A stretch of DNA of 21,174 bases from Coptodactyla brooksi. Lineage: Eukaryota > Arthropoda > Insecta > Coleoptera > Scarabaeidae. The notes beneath the pieces were generated by a model, which was given only the letters and a program-made list of their open reading frames with translations, searched no databases and had not been told where the DNA came from. Of this stretch, positions 9,605-18,736 are shown piece by piece. Position numbers and translations under genes: made by a program. The stretch is from assembly GCA_033557675.1 (NCBI GenBank), contig JAWQRM010000593.1, positions 1 through 21,174 on the forward strand. The letters are read 5' to 3'. The first letter of the stretch is position 1, and the number at the start of each line of letters is the position of its first letter.

Positions 9605-9803
9605 CCTACATAAGGACGGTCCGGGGTCTGCTAATACCCCAAGACAAAAGTTGTAGCTATATCTTTGCAAATTCAACAATCTAAGTGTTGATCTCCCATC
9701 TAGCTTTATAATACACCTTTTATTAATAGAGCATTTAATATCTGGAAGAAATTTAATATCTTATCGTTTTTATCTTTAGACCCCGGTCCGCTGTTTATGT
9801 CAG
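9605..9803. mobile_element. TTAA-flanked MITE (piggyBac-type)
   Basis: A 199-bp segment bounded on both sides by TTAA (9601-9604 and 9804-9807), the hallmark of piggyBac insertion. The ends form an imperfect inverted repeat of about 25 bases: CCTACATAAGGACGGTCCGG on the left and, reading inward from the right, CTGACATAAACAGCGGACCG; both continue into GGGTCT. The interior is AT-rich and non-coding. It lies just upstream of the second piggyBac relic, but its ends do not obviously match that element's GCGGG repeats. Confidence 0.65.
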
Positions 9804-9838
9804 TTAAAATTAATTTCAGTTTGTCATCAATAAAGTCA

Positions 9839-9942
9839 GGGATTCTCATATATTTGATATACTGCGGGATTCTCCGTTCTACAAAAAGATTATAAAAGAT
9901 AAAGTATCAGTGCGGGTTTCCCCGCGTTAGCGGGATTCCCCG
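9839..9942. repeat. GCGGGATTCYCCG subterminal repeats
   Basis: Repeated short GC-rich units in AT-rich DNA: GGATTCTC (9839-9846), GCGGGATTCTCCG (9864-9876), GCGGGTTTCCCCGCG (9912-9926) and GCGGGATTCCCCG (9930-9942). They lie about 70-170 bases upstream of the second piggyBac coding relic. I infer that they are subterminal repeats at the 5' end of that element; its exact terminus and TTAA site are not clear. Confidence 0.55.
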
Positions 9943-10011
9943 TGTTACGGCTTAGTTTAGAGATTATGATTGTTTCAGATTATAGTCTGTAAAGTGCACA
10001 ACATTTTGAAA

Positions 10012-11425
10012 ATGAATACCTTTTTATTTCGGTTACTGATGAAGAATTGCATCGCATGATTGAAAGTGATGATGCCGAGTTCGATAGTATTGTCAATAAA
10101 GAAATGGCGAGTAATTTGGAGGGTGAAAATGTCTTGAAAGAGATGGACCAAGAAAACGACATAATATTTGAAACAAACAGAAAATCCAGATAGAACTAAA
10201 AATTATTTACCCGTTAATTCTACAGAGGTCGAAGCCTATGTCGTACTACTGCTTGGCGCTCTTCATGGTTCTACAGTGGCTGTCCATATGCTTTGGTGTC
10301 AATAATACTTCTTACTGTCACTATAATAGCTGCTAAATGTCAAGAGATAGATTCAAGCAAATTACTTCATTTCTGAGCTTTGATAACTTTGAAACTAGGC
10401 AGGAACCAAAAGCTACAGATAAGTTAGCCCTAATAAGACATATTTTTGACATTTTTGTATCCAATCGTAAAACATCTCTCAATCCTGGCAACCACTAGTA
10501 TGTAGATGAGCAAGTTTATTCGGGTAAGTTGTTCGAATCGATAAATAGAAAAATCAATATGCTTAACTTATATCTCTGTTTATTTTTAGGGAAATAAGGC
10601 AATAAACCTGAAAAAAGTTAAGGTCAAAGAGTGGTCCTAGACATGGTGGAGCATTTAGAATACGGATTTGGTATAACGACCGACAATTTGTTTACGTATT
10701 TAGAGCTGACCAACAAATTATGGGAGAAGGATATTGTGTGGAACCCTTCGAAAAAACGAAACATTTATTCCCAAAGAAATTTTGCCAGCACCGTATAGGA
10801 AGACATGTTCAAGTATGTTTGCTTTTAGAAAAAATAGAACCGTAGTCTTACGTTCCGAAAGACAAAGCTGCCTTCATCTTGCTTTCAAGTGAGCACACTG
10901 ATAATAAAGTGACTGGTGAAGAACAATCTTACAAACCGGGTGGTATTCTATATTGTAATGCAACGAGGGGCTGTCGATACCACAGATAAATTAGCCAAAG
11001 AATATTCTGTGCAGAGAAGGACAAATCGGTGGCCAATGGTAATATTTTCTCATCTTATAGATAAAGCGGGAATAAATCGTTATAAACTGTGATTGCTAAA
11101 AAATCTCGTTTGAAACAAGAACAGCTTAGATAAACGCAAACCGTTTATCTTGAGATTAGGCAAAGAACTCATAAAAAAGAATGTTTTCCGACGATATAAT
11201 AATAAATACATTCAGCTGAGTAAAAAACGTCACATGACATATCTTTCCCGAACTGGAAGCCCATAGTCAGAGTTGACCAACAAAATAACACAAGGATGCT
11301 GCTACATGTGTGAAAGGGAAAAAGACAGAAAATCCAAAAAAAAACATGTTTCAAGTGTAACAAATTCGTATGTTGAACACTCAAAATCGAAGAGAGTTTG
11401 TAAAAATTGTAGAAATATTATATAA
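10012..11425 (+). pseudogene. piggyBac transposase relic 2
   Basis: Second, divergent piggyBac-family transposase. Order of readable parts: acidic N-terminus from about 10014 (SVTDEELHRMIESDDAEF); MSRDRFKQITSFLSFDN at about 10338; ATDKLALIRHIFDIFVSN; YVDEQVYSG (about 10500-10523) with the first catalytic Asp; an intron; VVLDMVEHL then TTDNLFTYLELTNKLWEK with the second; RGAVDTTDKLAKEYSVQRR then TNRWPMVIFSHLIDKAGINR (about 10967-11085) with the third; and a Cys-rich C-terminus CCYMCEREK, TCFKCNKFVC, VCKNC ending at TAA 11423-11425. Interruptions include stops after NPGNH and after STV, and frameshifts at several places, so it is a pseudogene even though every catalytic Asp is still legible. 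It is in the opposite orientation to relic 1 and distinct in sequence. Confidence 0.88.
10524..10589 (+). other. 66-bp intron in piggyBac relic 2
   Basis: The coding block YVDEQVYSG runs into GGGTAAGT (donor GT at 10524-10525), followed by AT-rich sequence and a pyrimidine-rich acceptor TTTATTTTTAG (AG at 10588-10589). Splicing joins the first catalytic-Asp block to the next coding segment. Donor and acceptor both match consensus, and length suits insect introns. Confidence 0.6.
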
Positions 11426-11892
11426 TTACTTAATTACTATTTGTTACTAGTTACTATTTATGTTGAATTTGAGTGTAGTTATTATTTATCATTAGTCTTA
11501 ACACATGTATTATATTAAAGAAAAAAATACCACTAATTTTTTAGATGGATAACGAATAAAAAATACTATGTAAAATATAAATCAAAAATGCATGTGTTTT
11601 CCGAAGGATACATAAACTACAGACATTTGCCGTAAAACATTTGCCGAAAAACCACTATTTTCTTCTACTCTCTTGATTTTGAAGAATTTCCTGAATGTTA
11701 TAGTTACTACAATAACAGAATGCATAATTTCTGTATGCTCCTAGGTATTTTAACTATTCAAGCTCACTATTCAAAACCAAAAAGGTTTATTTCTTTCGCT
11801 CTGTCTCTGCCGCTCCCGACGATGATGGCATGGTTAGCGAAATGAGCGTCGAACAAAAAATCTTTTCGGTTTTGGTGTAGTGATGGTATTAT
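11426..11892. other. 3' flank of piggyBac relic 2, no gene
   Basis: Contains a short tandem ACATTTGCCGWAAA repeat at about 11623-11650 that could be subterminal to the piggyBac element. Otherwise no coding potential, RNA or clear terminus was recognised. Confidence 0.4.
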
Positions 11893-11995
11893 TTAAGGCC
11901 ACTTTAAGGAAATCTGATTTTTCTTTTTCTGAGAGGTGTTGTGTGATGACCACGATAGCTCTAAGTCAAATCATATGATACCAAAATCCGAAAGG

Positions 11996-12191
11996 ATTCT
12001 GTTAGTATATGAATATACCTTGTTCGTGAACGAAGGATTTTTTCAAAAAATAACTTTTGACAAAATGACGACCGTTGCAGGGAAAAGTGCGACATTTCGG
12101 GCTCTTATGTTTTCATGTTGTTTCGATAAGAAAAAGTTTTCAGTAAAATTAAAAATCCTTCGTTCACGAGTAAGCCCTTGATACACAGAAT
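11996..12191. repeat. Long inverted repeat (fold-back), 196 bp
   Basis: A perfect 19-base inverted repeat, TCGTGAACGAAGGATTTTT at 12024-12042 and its complement at 12151-12169, forms the core. Weaker pairing extends outward through CTT and TAT blocks to ATTCTGT (11996-12002) and ACAGAAT (12185-12191). The inner 108 bases are unpaired or weakly paired. It could be a self-standing fold-back element or part of the surrounding TTAA element. Confidence 0.75.
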
Positions 12192-12314
12192 AAGCACGAG
12201 GAAATTTTAGGTCGATTGCTTTAACGGCTCTCGGGATATCGTGATCACCATACGGGACTTTTCCGAAAAATGTAATTTCGAGAAAAACGCGTTTAAAGTT
12301 TGCGGTCTAGTTAT

Positions 12315-12376
12315 CAGTAGAGCATACTTTAATTTTTTTAACTTACACAGAATCCCATAAAGTAAGCATTCTACTG
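12315..12376. repeat. Imperfect hairpin inside the TTAA element
   Basis: CAGTAGA at 12315-12321 pairs with TCTACTG at 12370-12376, and ACTTTA pairs with TAAAGT further in, with a 4-versus-6 base internal loop and a roughly 26-base apical loop. Probably part of the element's secondary structure. Confidence 0.5.
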
Positions 12377-12627
12377 TCAAAGTCACCTCCGAAGCATCAA
12401 TTTTCTCCTGTCTACGACGCTCTCTGCTCTCTCGTGTAAAAAAATAGAAACAGCCCACTTTAAGCGCGCAGCTGTTGCACGCTGCTTTCGACTGCGCAAT
12501 CTCATATTTTTTTTCAATTTTCGTCCAATTTACATGACATTTTCAGAAAACAATTTTAAAGTGACATACTTCAAGAATATGCAAAAATCGATTTTTTGGA
12601 CTTTTCTAACTAGACATGACCCCTTAA

Positions 12628-13636
12628 GTAACAATACTATTCAAAAATCATCAGCAGATATTTCTAAAGATCAGTTTAAAATTCGTTCAACATTTTCAAA
12701 CGCCTTGTCTATGCACACCCAGTTGGTCAACTTCACTAGTTGACTATTTCCTAGATGTTGGGGCATAAATAAATTGCTGAATATAATGTAGGAACTATAA
12801 GGAATGTCTTACTTTACTGATTAGTTAATAAGTAGGCGCCAAAATAAATTTTCTTGTTACACGTGAAGAATTTAATTAGAAGAAATAGCGCATTTTCAAT
12901 ATACTGGGAATTAGAGTTAAGAAAATAGGGGAAGGATGAAGCAAGTGGCTGAAAAAGTATTTAATGAAGAATATAACCAAAATTAGATTTAAAATATTTC
13001 ATAAAAATTCCTTCAAGTACTTGTGAAATTCATTTTTAAAAATTTAAAATCAAGTAGTAATTACTACTACTAAGATTAGTACTAGAATAAGATTACGACA
13101 AGGTATGAAGGTGACCTGAAGTAAAATGGTTACCATTTCTTGCAAAATGCGCAAGAAAGGAACCGATGCCGATGCCTTAGTTAGCGTTATTCCTACCTGA
13201 TCAATATATTTACCGATAAAAATTCTTATTACATAAATATTGCCTTTCAGATGGTAAAAGCGGATTTACAACACCGCGCTTAGTTTTTATATCATATCAA
13301 TTTGAGAATGGCCATTTTAGCGAAATTAACGGATCATCATTAGGTTCATATTTTTTTCTGAATTAATTACTGAGAAATAGAACTCGGTCAAAAAACATCA
13401 AAAGAACAAACTTTCCAATGGTGTAAGCGGTTTTAAAATGTCTTAATAAATAAATAAGGTATGAGCGAAAAAACCTCTTATGGAGAAACCATGTATTAAG
13501 TTTTATGGCTGAAGTTTTATGGATATAATTGACGTTGGTCAAAATGAAACGTCTTAAGAATTCTCTTTTGGCCTTTTTTAACACATTGCGCATAATTTAT
13601 TTAAACGGTTGTTAGTTCCGTACAAGCTTCTGAATA
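12628..13636. other. Gene-free stretch, about 1 kb
   Basis: No gene recognised. Small inverted repeats include AAATGGT/ACCATTT (about 13124-13138) and TTTCTTGC/GCAAGAAA (13136-13143 and 13151-13158). A 76-codon minus-strand frame at 13363-13593 has no motif I recognise. Confidence 0.4.
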
Positions 13637-13807
13637 TACAGGGTGCCCATTTAGTGTTTAATTCTTCGATAGCTCATAAGGTACCTACTACAATCAACAA
13701 AAAACTTTTTATACAAAAGGTTCTTAGTTATAAAAATTGTATTACTGAGTATTTTCGAAGCGATGACTATTTATGCGATGAAACTGGCCTGTCTTTAACA
13801 CCCTGTA
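13637..13807. mobile_element. Short TA-flanked element with CAGGGTG ends
   Basis: TACAGGGTG at 13637-13645 and its exact complement CACCCTGTA at 13799-13807 bound a 171-bp segment. TA at each end fits a Tc1/mariner-type target duplication. The internal motif CTTTTTATACAAAAGGTTCTTA (13705-13726 region) has a close match at 15675-15700 in a second such element, showing common descent. Non-coding, so non-autonomous. Confidence 0.7.
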
Positions 13808-13919
13808 AATACTACTAGGTATTTGATTGCCATTTCCTTTTTGCCACGTCAAGTATTTTAAAAAGGTATCGTTCTTTGAATTTTATGGTTGCTTTGGTAT
13901 TACTTGACCCAAAATGTAC

Positions 13920-14087
13920 ACAGTGCCCCAAGACGTAAAAATTGTAGTTATTCAAAAAAATTAAACGGCAAATCAATTTTCTTAAGATGTCCCTATAGCT
14001 AAATTTAGCAGTTACATTTAGTAGTTGGATTTTTTCCTTAATTTTCTACCATATTCTTAGGGGGTTTCTTCAGACCTAACACCCTGC
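13920..14087. mobile_element. Degenerate CAGGGTG-type element
   Basis: Left end CACAGTGCCCC (about 13919-13929) and right end CACCCTG (14081-14086 region) resemble decayed CAGGGTG termini. Spacing (about 168 bp) is close to that of the neighbouring 171-bp element, but the internal sequence is not obviously the same and the left end carries mismatches. Confidence 0.35.
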
Positions 14088-14527
14088 AATAATTAACTAA
14101 CAAATTTAAATAACGGAAACTGTTTATTAGCTAAAAAATGTATGTTCATAATCTTCCCGAAAAAAAAAGACATCCTCGAGAAACTTATTTCACAAGACTG
14201 AAAGAAAGACTTGAACGTACACGATCTGTTAAATACGAAAAAATAAAAAGAACCAAGACTAAACAATAAAATAAGAAAATAATTTACTGTTAATTAATTC
14301 AAATGAAAATACATAATTTCAATTAAAATTAAGAGCTGTTCGGATTGCTGATCAGTGTGTTATTTCCAAATCTTTCGTACAGATTTATTTTAAGAGTTCA
14401 AGACTTCCATCCATTCAAGATTCACCTTCAACAAGGTGTACTGGCTATAGAATATCCAACAATATTAGAATGTATAGCAGACATACATATACGCTTGAAT
14501 GATAATGAGACTGACTTCGGAAATGTA

Positions 14528-15041
14528 TTACTGCAATGTTTGTGTGCAATTCTACTGCTATGCCTTAATCTCATACATATGCAACATTGAACGACATTGT
14601 AAACAAACAATGTCGTTCGAACACCACTTATGCAAAATATGACATTTCGTATGACACTCGATAGTGAAATGGCCGCGAACGTTGCAAAAGAAGAGAACGT
14701 TAAAAGATTTATTGAATTGGTTTGAAGTTTCGAACAACCAAAATTCTTTCTCAACGGTAAAAAAAGTGATAAAAAAGGAGAATCGGGAAACGTTTTTCTG
14801 GAATATTAGTATTTTGGTATTAAGCATCTTAATACAAAAACATACTTTTCCATATTCATGCCCATGGTCAACAAAAGGCACAAACAAAATGTCAAATGTC
14901 AAATTGTATTAATACAGTTGATGATGCACTGTTTTCTCTTTTTATGCATTTCGATATACGTATACGTTTTTACATATGAGTTTCTGAATGAAACTTTGTT
15001 CCATTGTACTGCAATTGACCTTTCTGTTATCAAACACCCTG
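14528..15041. mobile_element. Insertion nested in the mariner transposase
   Basis: Inserted between DFGN and IKNILWSDE of the transposase. The right end is AACACCCTGTTA (about 15033-15044); the left end TTACTGCAATGTTTG (about 14527-14541) is a decayed complement of TAACAGGGTGTTTG. The CAGGGTG signature links it to the other short elements nearby. Its interior has a hairpin at 14589-14618 and overlapping frames on both strands (for example 14664-14912 + and 14558-14902 -) with no recognised domain. Confidence 0.5.
14589..14618. repeat. Perfect 12-bp hairpin
   Basis: GAACGACATTGT (14589-14600) and ACAATGTCGTTC (14607-14618) pair perfectly around a 6-base loop AAACAA. Located within the nested insertion. 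Confidence 0.85.
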
Positions 15042-15615
15042 TTATCAAGAATATTATGGTCAGACGAATAGCATTTCTATAATAATGGCGTAGTAAAGTG
15101 TTACAATTCTCATTATTGGGCAGTTGTCAATGTATGGTGTGGAATCATCGATGGGTATCTAATAGGACTTTATTTCTATCAAGGAGTACTGACTGGTGAA
15201 AGCTAACTACTACATTTCCCAAGCGAAATACGAGTGTTACCAGAGTTGTTGGAAGAAGTACATACTACTTTACATACTCGTCAATTATTGTTTCTTTAAC
15301 AAGATGGGGAACCTGCGCATAATGATCGTATCGTAACAAACTTTCTGAATGAACACTTGCCCAATAGGTAGACATTATCCAGTTTCCTTTCCAAATCCAA
15401 CATGTCCCTCTCCCTTTTCAGGAGGATAGGTACACATGGCCTTACCAAATGATCGCCATGATCACCTGATCTAATTCCTAGTGATTTCTTTCTCTGGGAA
15501 TATTTAAGATCAATAAGTTATAACACCGAATCTTCCAACGCGGAAGACATGCAACATTAAAAACTAAGTGACAGACTTAGAAACATTTGAGAGATATCTG
15601 AGTGCGAAATATATA

Positions 15616-15900
15616 CAGGGTGGTCCAATAGTGCGTGGATGGACTGCAGCTCCCTTGTAGTACATTAAAGAAAACACTTTTATACAAAAGTTGTTCTTAA
15701 CAGAGCACCCTACGATCCTAAAATGTTCTTGTGTATCATTAAACATTAGATCAGGGTTTTTAGTGCAATTCATAGTATATGGATATACTATTTTCTGGTT
15801 TTTGATGATCAATTTCTTATACAGGATGTTTTCCATTATCATTCGCTTTTTAAAATGTACAATCGTTAAAAATCTGGATTATTTTAAATTGGACACCCTA
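15616..15900. mobile_element. 285-bp TA-flanked element, CAGGGTG type
   Basis: Left end CAGGGTGGTCCAAT at 15616-15629, preceded by TA. Right end ATTGGACACCCTA at 15888-15900, followed by TA. The ends pair apart from a one-base gap and a terminal mismatch. It abuts the 3' end of the split mariner relic. It shares the TTTTATACAAAAG block with the 13637-13807 element. Two further end-like strings inside (GAGCACCCTA at about 15703 and TACAGGATGTTTTCC at about 15820) suggest that it is itself composite. Confidence 0.6.
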
Positions 15901-16145
15901 TATTTTATTATGTCATCCGATGTCATTTCCCTCTACCTAAAATTGATAGTTCAAAAACTATGATTAATTTAGTTGCCAGCAAATTTGAAAAAGTAAACGT
16001 CAAGTGTTTCCAATTATATCTACGTTGTATATTTTTACTGTGTTGAATATTGCCTCCGGATTATTGTTATTGTTTATCATTCATTTAGTTCTTCATCATT
16101 ATTTCGTTATCAACTATCAACTTTTCACGCGAAGAGTTACTGAAT
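15901..16145. other. Presumed 5' untranslated part of mariner copy 2
   Basis: AT-rich non-coding DNA between the CAGGGTG-type element and the transposase ATG at 16146. It probably belongs to the transposon, but I could not identify a terminus separate from the CACCCTA end at 15900. Confidence 0.3.
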
Positions 16146-16680
16146 ATGACTTTAATTTTGGGAGAATGTCGTAGAAATTGTCTTCTGACAAGCCGGGCTT
16201 ACAAGGAAAGATATCCAGGAAGGCGTCATCCGAGAGAAGAATCATTTAAAAGCCTTATTGAGCGATTTGTAAGAACAGGACAACTGGATTACTTACAACA
16301 TACTCGTGAAGTAACTGCCGTTAATGAAGAAAATGAATTTAGGGTTATGACGTCACTAGTGGAAAATTCACTACAGAGTACTCGCCGCTTATGTATTGAC
16401 CTTGAATTGAGTAGAGCAAGTGTATAAACGTTTAGAGTGGAATATTTGGTAATTGTCTTGTTGGCCCAGTTTTGTTGGATGGACGTTTAAATGGTCAAAA
16501 ATACTTAAATTTCTTAAGGAATAATTTGCTAGAGCTCCTTGAAAATATTCCTCCTAACAGGATATATTTGTACAAGAAGATGGTGCCCCGCTTCACTTTG
16601 CTGTGGAAGTTAAACAATGGCTAAATGAGGTATTTTCTCAGAAATGTTGGCGTAGTGGTGACTTCGTTTTACTTGGATAG
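16146..16680 (+). pseudogene. mariner-type transposase with internal deletion
   Basis: Same broad family as the 14168-15610 relic. The first 93 codons are open (16146-16427): start MTLILGECRRNC, then YKERYPGRRHPREESFKSL and FVRTGQLDYL, then STRRLCIDLELSRASV, i.e. both N-terminal DNA-binding segments. Immediately after, in another frame, the sequence jumps to INV-stop-SGIFGNCLVGP, VLLDGRLNGQKYLNFLRNN and LLELLENIPPNR, then in a third frame FVQEDGAPLHFAVEVKQWLN with the second catalytic Asp, ending at TAG 16678-16680. About 110 residues, including the first catalytic Asp, are missing at 16424-16430, and the third acidic residue lies beyond the truncated end. The stop in INV-stop-SG is a single-base change from the Trp found in relatives. 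It is clearly non-functional, yet its N-terminal part is less decayed than the other copy. Confidence 0.8.
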
Positions 16681-18736
16681 ATGCGTTGATGTTCGACAGA
16701 CATTAAAATACATCAAACGTATTTAATGTATAAGACGAGGCAAGAAAGAAAACATGTAAACATTCTTATGCTCTTAAAGCTAGACCATACACGAAAACGT
16801 GTGAATTGAACATGAAAGGCTCAAATAAAAGGTGTGGATATGTCTTTGTTTAGGTTTATCCACAATACTTGTTAATATTCTGCAATAATAACCGAAAATA
16901 AAGTATAAACTTTCAAACACATGCCTCAATACTTTTGAATGTGACAACAGGTAAATACGTTTTGCTTACTTTCGCTGGCAGTGGGAAACTTACTTTCTAG
17001 ATGGGCCTCGTACGGTCCAGTCGGAGCGCGATGCCGCGTCCATCGCAATCTCTCGAAGCCTTAATAGCGCGCTCTTTCTATTTATTCATTGGAGAGAAAC
17101 AGAAAATGCCATAGCTTAATTAGCTCTAAAAAATTATACAGCATATTTTGTGTTATTTTAATATAGTCATGATGTCTGAAAATGTGTTAGCATTCTTTGG
17201 AACTTAATTGCGTTCGCGTCCGATAAATGACTGCGATTATCACCCGAATATTGCAAAAAGTGATAAATATAAAATTACGAGTACGTTCGAGGTAAAGCAA
17301 TCTACGCTTAGTCCAAATTTCATAATTTTTGAATGCCTACTTTAGAAGAATAAAGTTGTAAACGTGAGCGGTTGGTCAGACCTCATAAAAAACTGGAACT
17401 TCTTTGCTTTCATCGCCGGCTGCAGGTAAACCACTTATCAAAAAAATGCGCTTTTCGTGTGACATCAAAAAATGAATGCCGATTGTAACGAGATATTCTT
17501 CAAATTTTTCCGTGGGGAACTTTCAGAAATATAAGCTTTTGAATCCGATAATAATTATAATCGTAATTAAACTTTATAAAATCATTTTACTTTGTTTGCT
17601 GATTTGGTAAACACTATTCTGCGTGGTTTGGTTTTGACAAACACTTACCTTCATTATAACTTGACGCGGTATACTCGTTTGGCGAACTAGTAGTGGGAGA
17701 GCAGCCTTGAATGGAGAGAACCAAGAGGATCATTTTCTGAAGATTTAGAAGTGACTCTTGACAGCTGAATAGTAGAACATCTGTCATTAAAGTAGCAAGT
17801 ACCAGGCTTGAATCCTGCTCCAAGGTTATATATCCAGAATATCCACTTATGGGTGGTCACTGACTTTATATAGCCTAAGCTCTCTGCATCTGTATAAGGT
17901 CATTTTAGTCGACATAGTTTTAATACTTCAGTACGTAAAATTATTTTAGGAATTGCAGACAAAGTAAAGCTTCAGGACACTGGTTACAGACAAAATGAAA
18001 GAACAATTCAATAGTGCACATACCTATAGCTATAAAGGTGCATTTAATAACGCGTGAATGTTATTAGCAGTCGGTGTTTATTACGACTGGTGCAGTTACA
18101 CGCATACGAAATTGTTCTGCACCAGCCAATTACTTACTAATTAATACGTTAGTGTTGGGGAACAAATAAAGGCGCTCATAAATCTCTATCATTCAAATGA
18201 ACTAGTGTCGCAAATTCTATGCAAATGCGTTTTGCGAGAATGAAAGACCGCAGTGAGCAAGGACTCGTGCGTGCCTCTCATCGCGCACAAACGCGTATAA
18301 ATATTCTTAATTGCGGTTATGACTCTTTTGGCTTTGTCCATGTTGTTAATGACGAAGCGTCCGCGAATCGCCGAAGAGAAAAAAACTTCTCAAAGACTCT
18401 CTTTAACCATAGAAGGTTATTTTCACGCTTAATTCAATACACCTTTCACGTCCTCGACTAAACGTGTACCATTGTGATAGTATTAAATGATTAGAATTAG
18501 CAGATTTGAGATGTCTTTGTTTTTATAGAGTTTCTCGATTCGAATCTATTACGGCGAGTTGTTACAGACGTTCGGAAAAATGTCATCGTCGTAAAGTTGT
18601 TATTAAAAACTGGGAACATTTAATTATTTAATGGTATAATTGGATTGTAAAAGCCGTTTATAGCTATAGTTGTAATTCTCCCGTAGATGCACACACAACA
18701 ATAATATTTACGACCAATAATAATGTTATTTATAAA
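16681..18736. other. Unassigned stretch, about 2 kb
   Basis: No confirmed gene. 17010-17110 is a locally GC-rich patch. On the minus strand 17610-17862 is open and ends in GAAG followed by a consensus GTAAGT donor (complement at about 17645-17650), a possible but unsupported exon; its translation (SGYSGYITLEQDSSLVLATL at the start) is unrecognised. An 80-codon plus-strand frame at 18219-18461 is basic and unrecognised. CTCAATACTTTTGAATGTGAC at about 16925 faintly recalls a Tc1 end. Confidence 0.35.

Larger units (their letters stand above)
11893..12627. mobile_element. Probable TTAA-type non-autonomous element
   Basis: Bounded by TTAA at 11893-11896 and 12624-12627. The right end read inward is TTAAGGGGTCATGTCTAGTT, leading into AAAATCGATTTTT-type sequence. 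The left end read inward is TTAAGGCCAC and also leads to a GATTTTT run. The interior holds GAGAAAAACGCGTTTAAAGT at about 12280-12299. To my recollection both that string and the right-end pattern are common in repetitive elements of insect genomes. No transposase is encoded, and the frames at 11936-12181 (+) and 12207-12458 (-) show no known domain. Boundaries are uncertain on the left. Confidence 0.45.
14168..15610 (+). pseudogene. mariner-type transposase relic split by an insertion
   Basis: One Tc1/mariner-superfamily transposase is readable in order. N-terminal region: RHPRETYFTRLKERLERTRS (14168-14227) and VKYEKIKRTK. Second DNA-binding part: YRFILRVQDFHPFKIHLQQG (from about 14378), then RLNDNETDFGNVLL to about 14530. 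Catalytic domain from 15048: ILWSDE with the first Asp, then YNNGVVKCYNSHYWA, VWCGIIDGYLIGLYF, LPELLEEVHTTLHTRQ, and QDGEPAHNDRIVTNFLNEHL with the second Asp. After a frameshift come SPDLIPSDFFLWEYLR, carrying the expected third acidic position, and RLRNI. The two halves abut in the family alignment exactly where about 510 bases of unrelated sequence intervene (14528-15041). Stops and frameshifts are frequent. The start codon and part of the first helix-turn-helix are not recognisable. Confidence 0.75.

Noticed and set aside
11169..11384. 71-codon minus-strand open frame
   Set aside because: Antisense to the Cys-rich C-terminus of piggyBac relic 2; no independent motif.
14558..14912. Overlapping frames on both strands (82 codons + and 114 codons -)
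   Set aside because: They lie in the insertion nested in the mariner. Both strands are open over the same bases and neither translation matches a known family.
17805..17825. GGCTTGAATCCTGC resembling a tRNA T-arm
   Set aside because: No matching A-box, anticodon arm or acceptor stem upstream; not a tRNA.
18219..18461. 80-codon basic plus-strand frame beginning at an ATG
   Set aside because: No recognised domain, promoter with correct spacing, or splice context; kept only as an unassigned frame.
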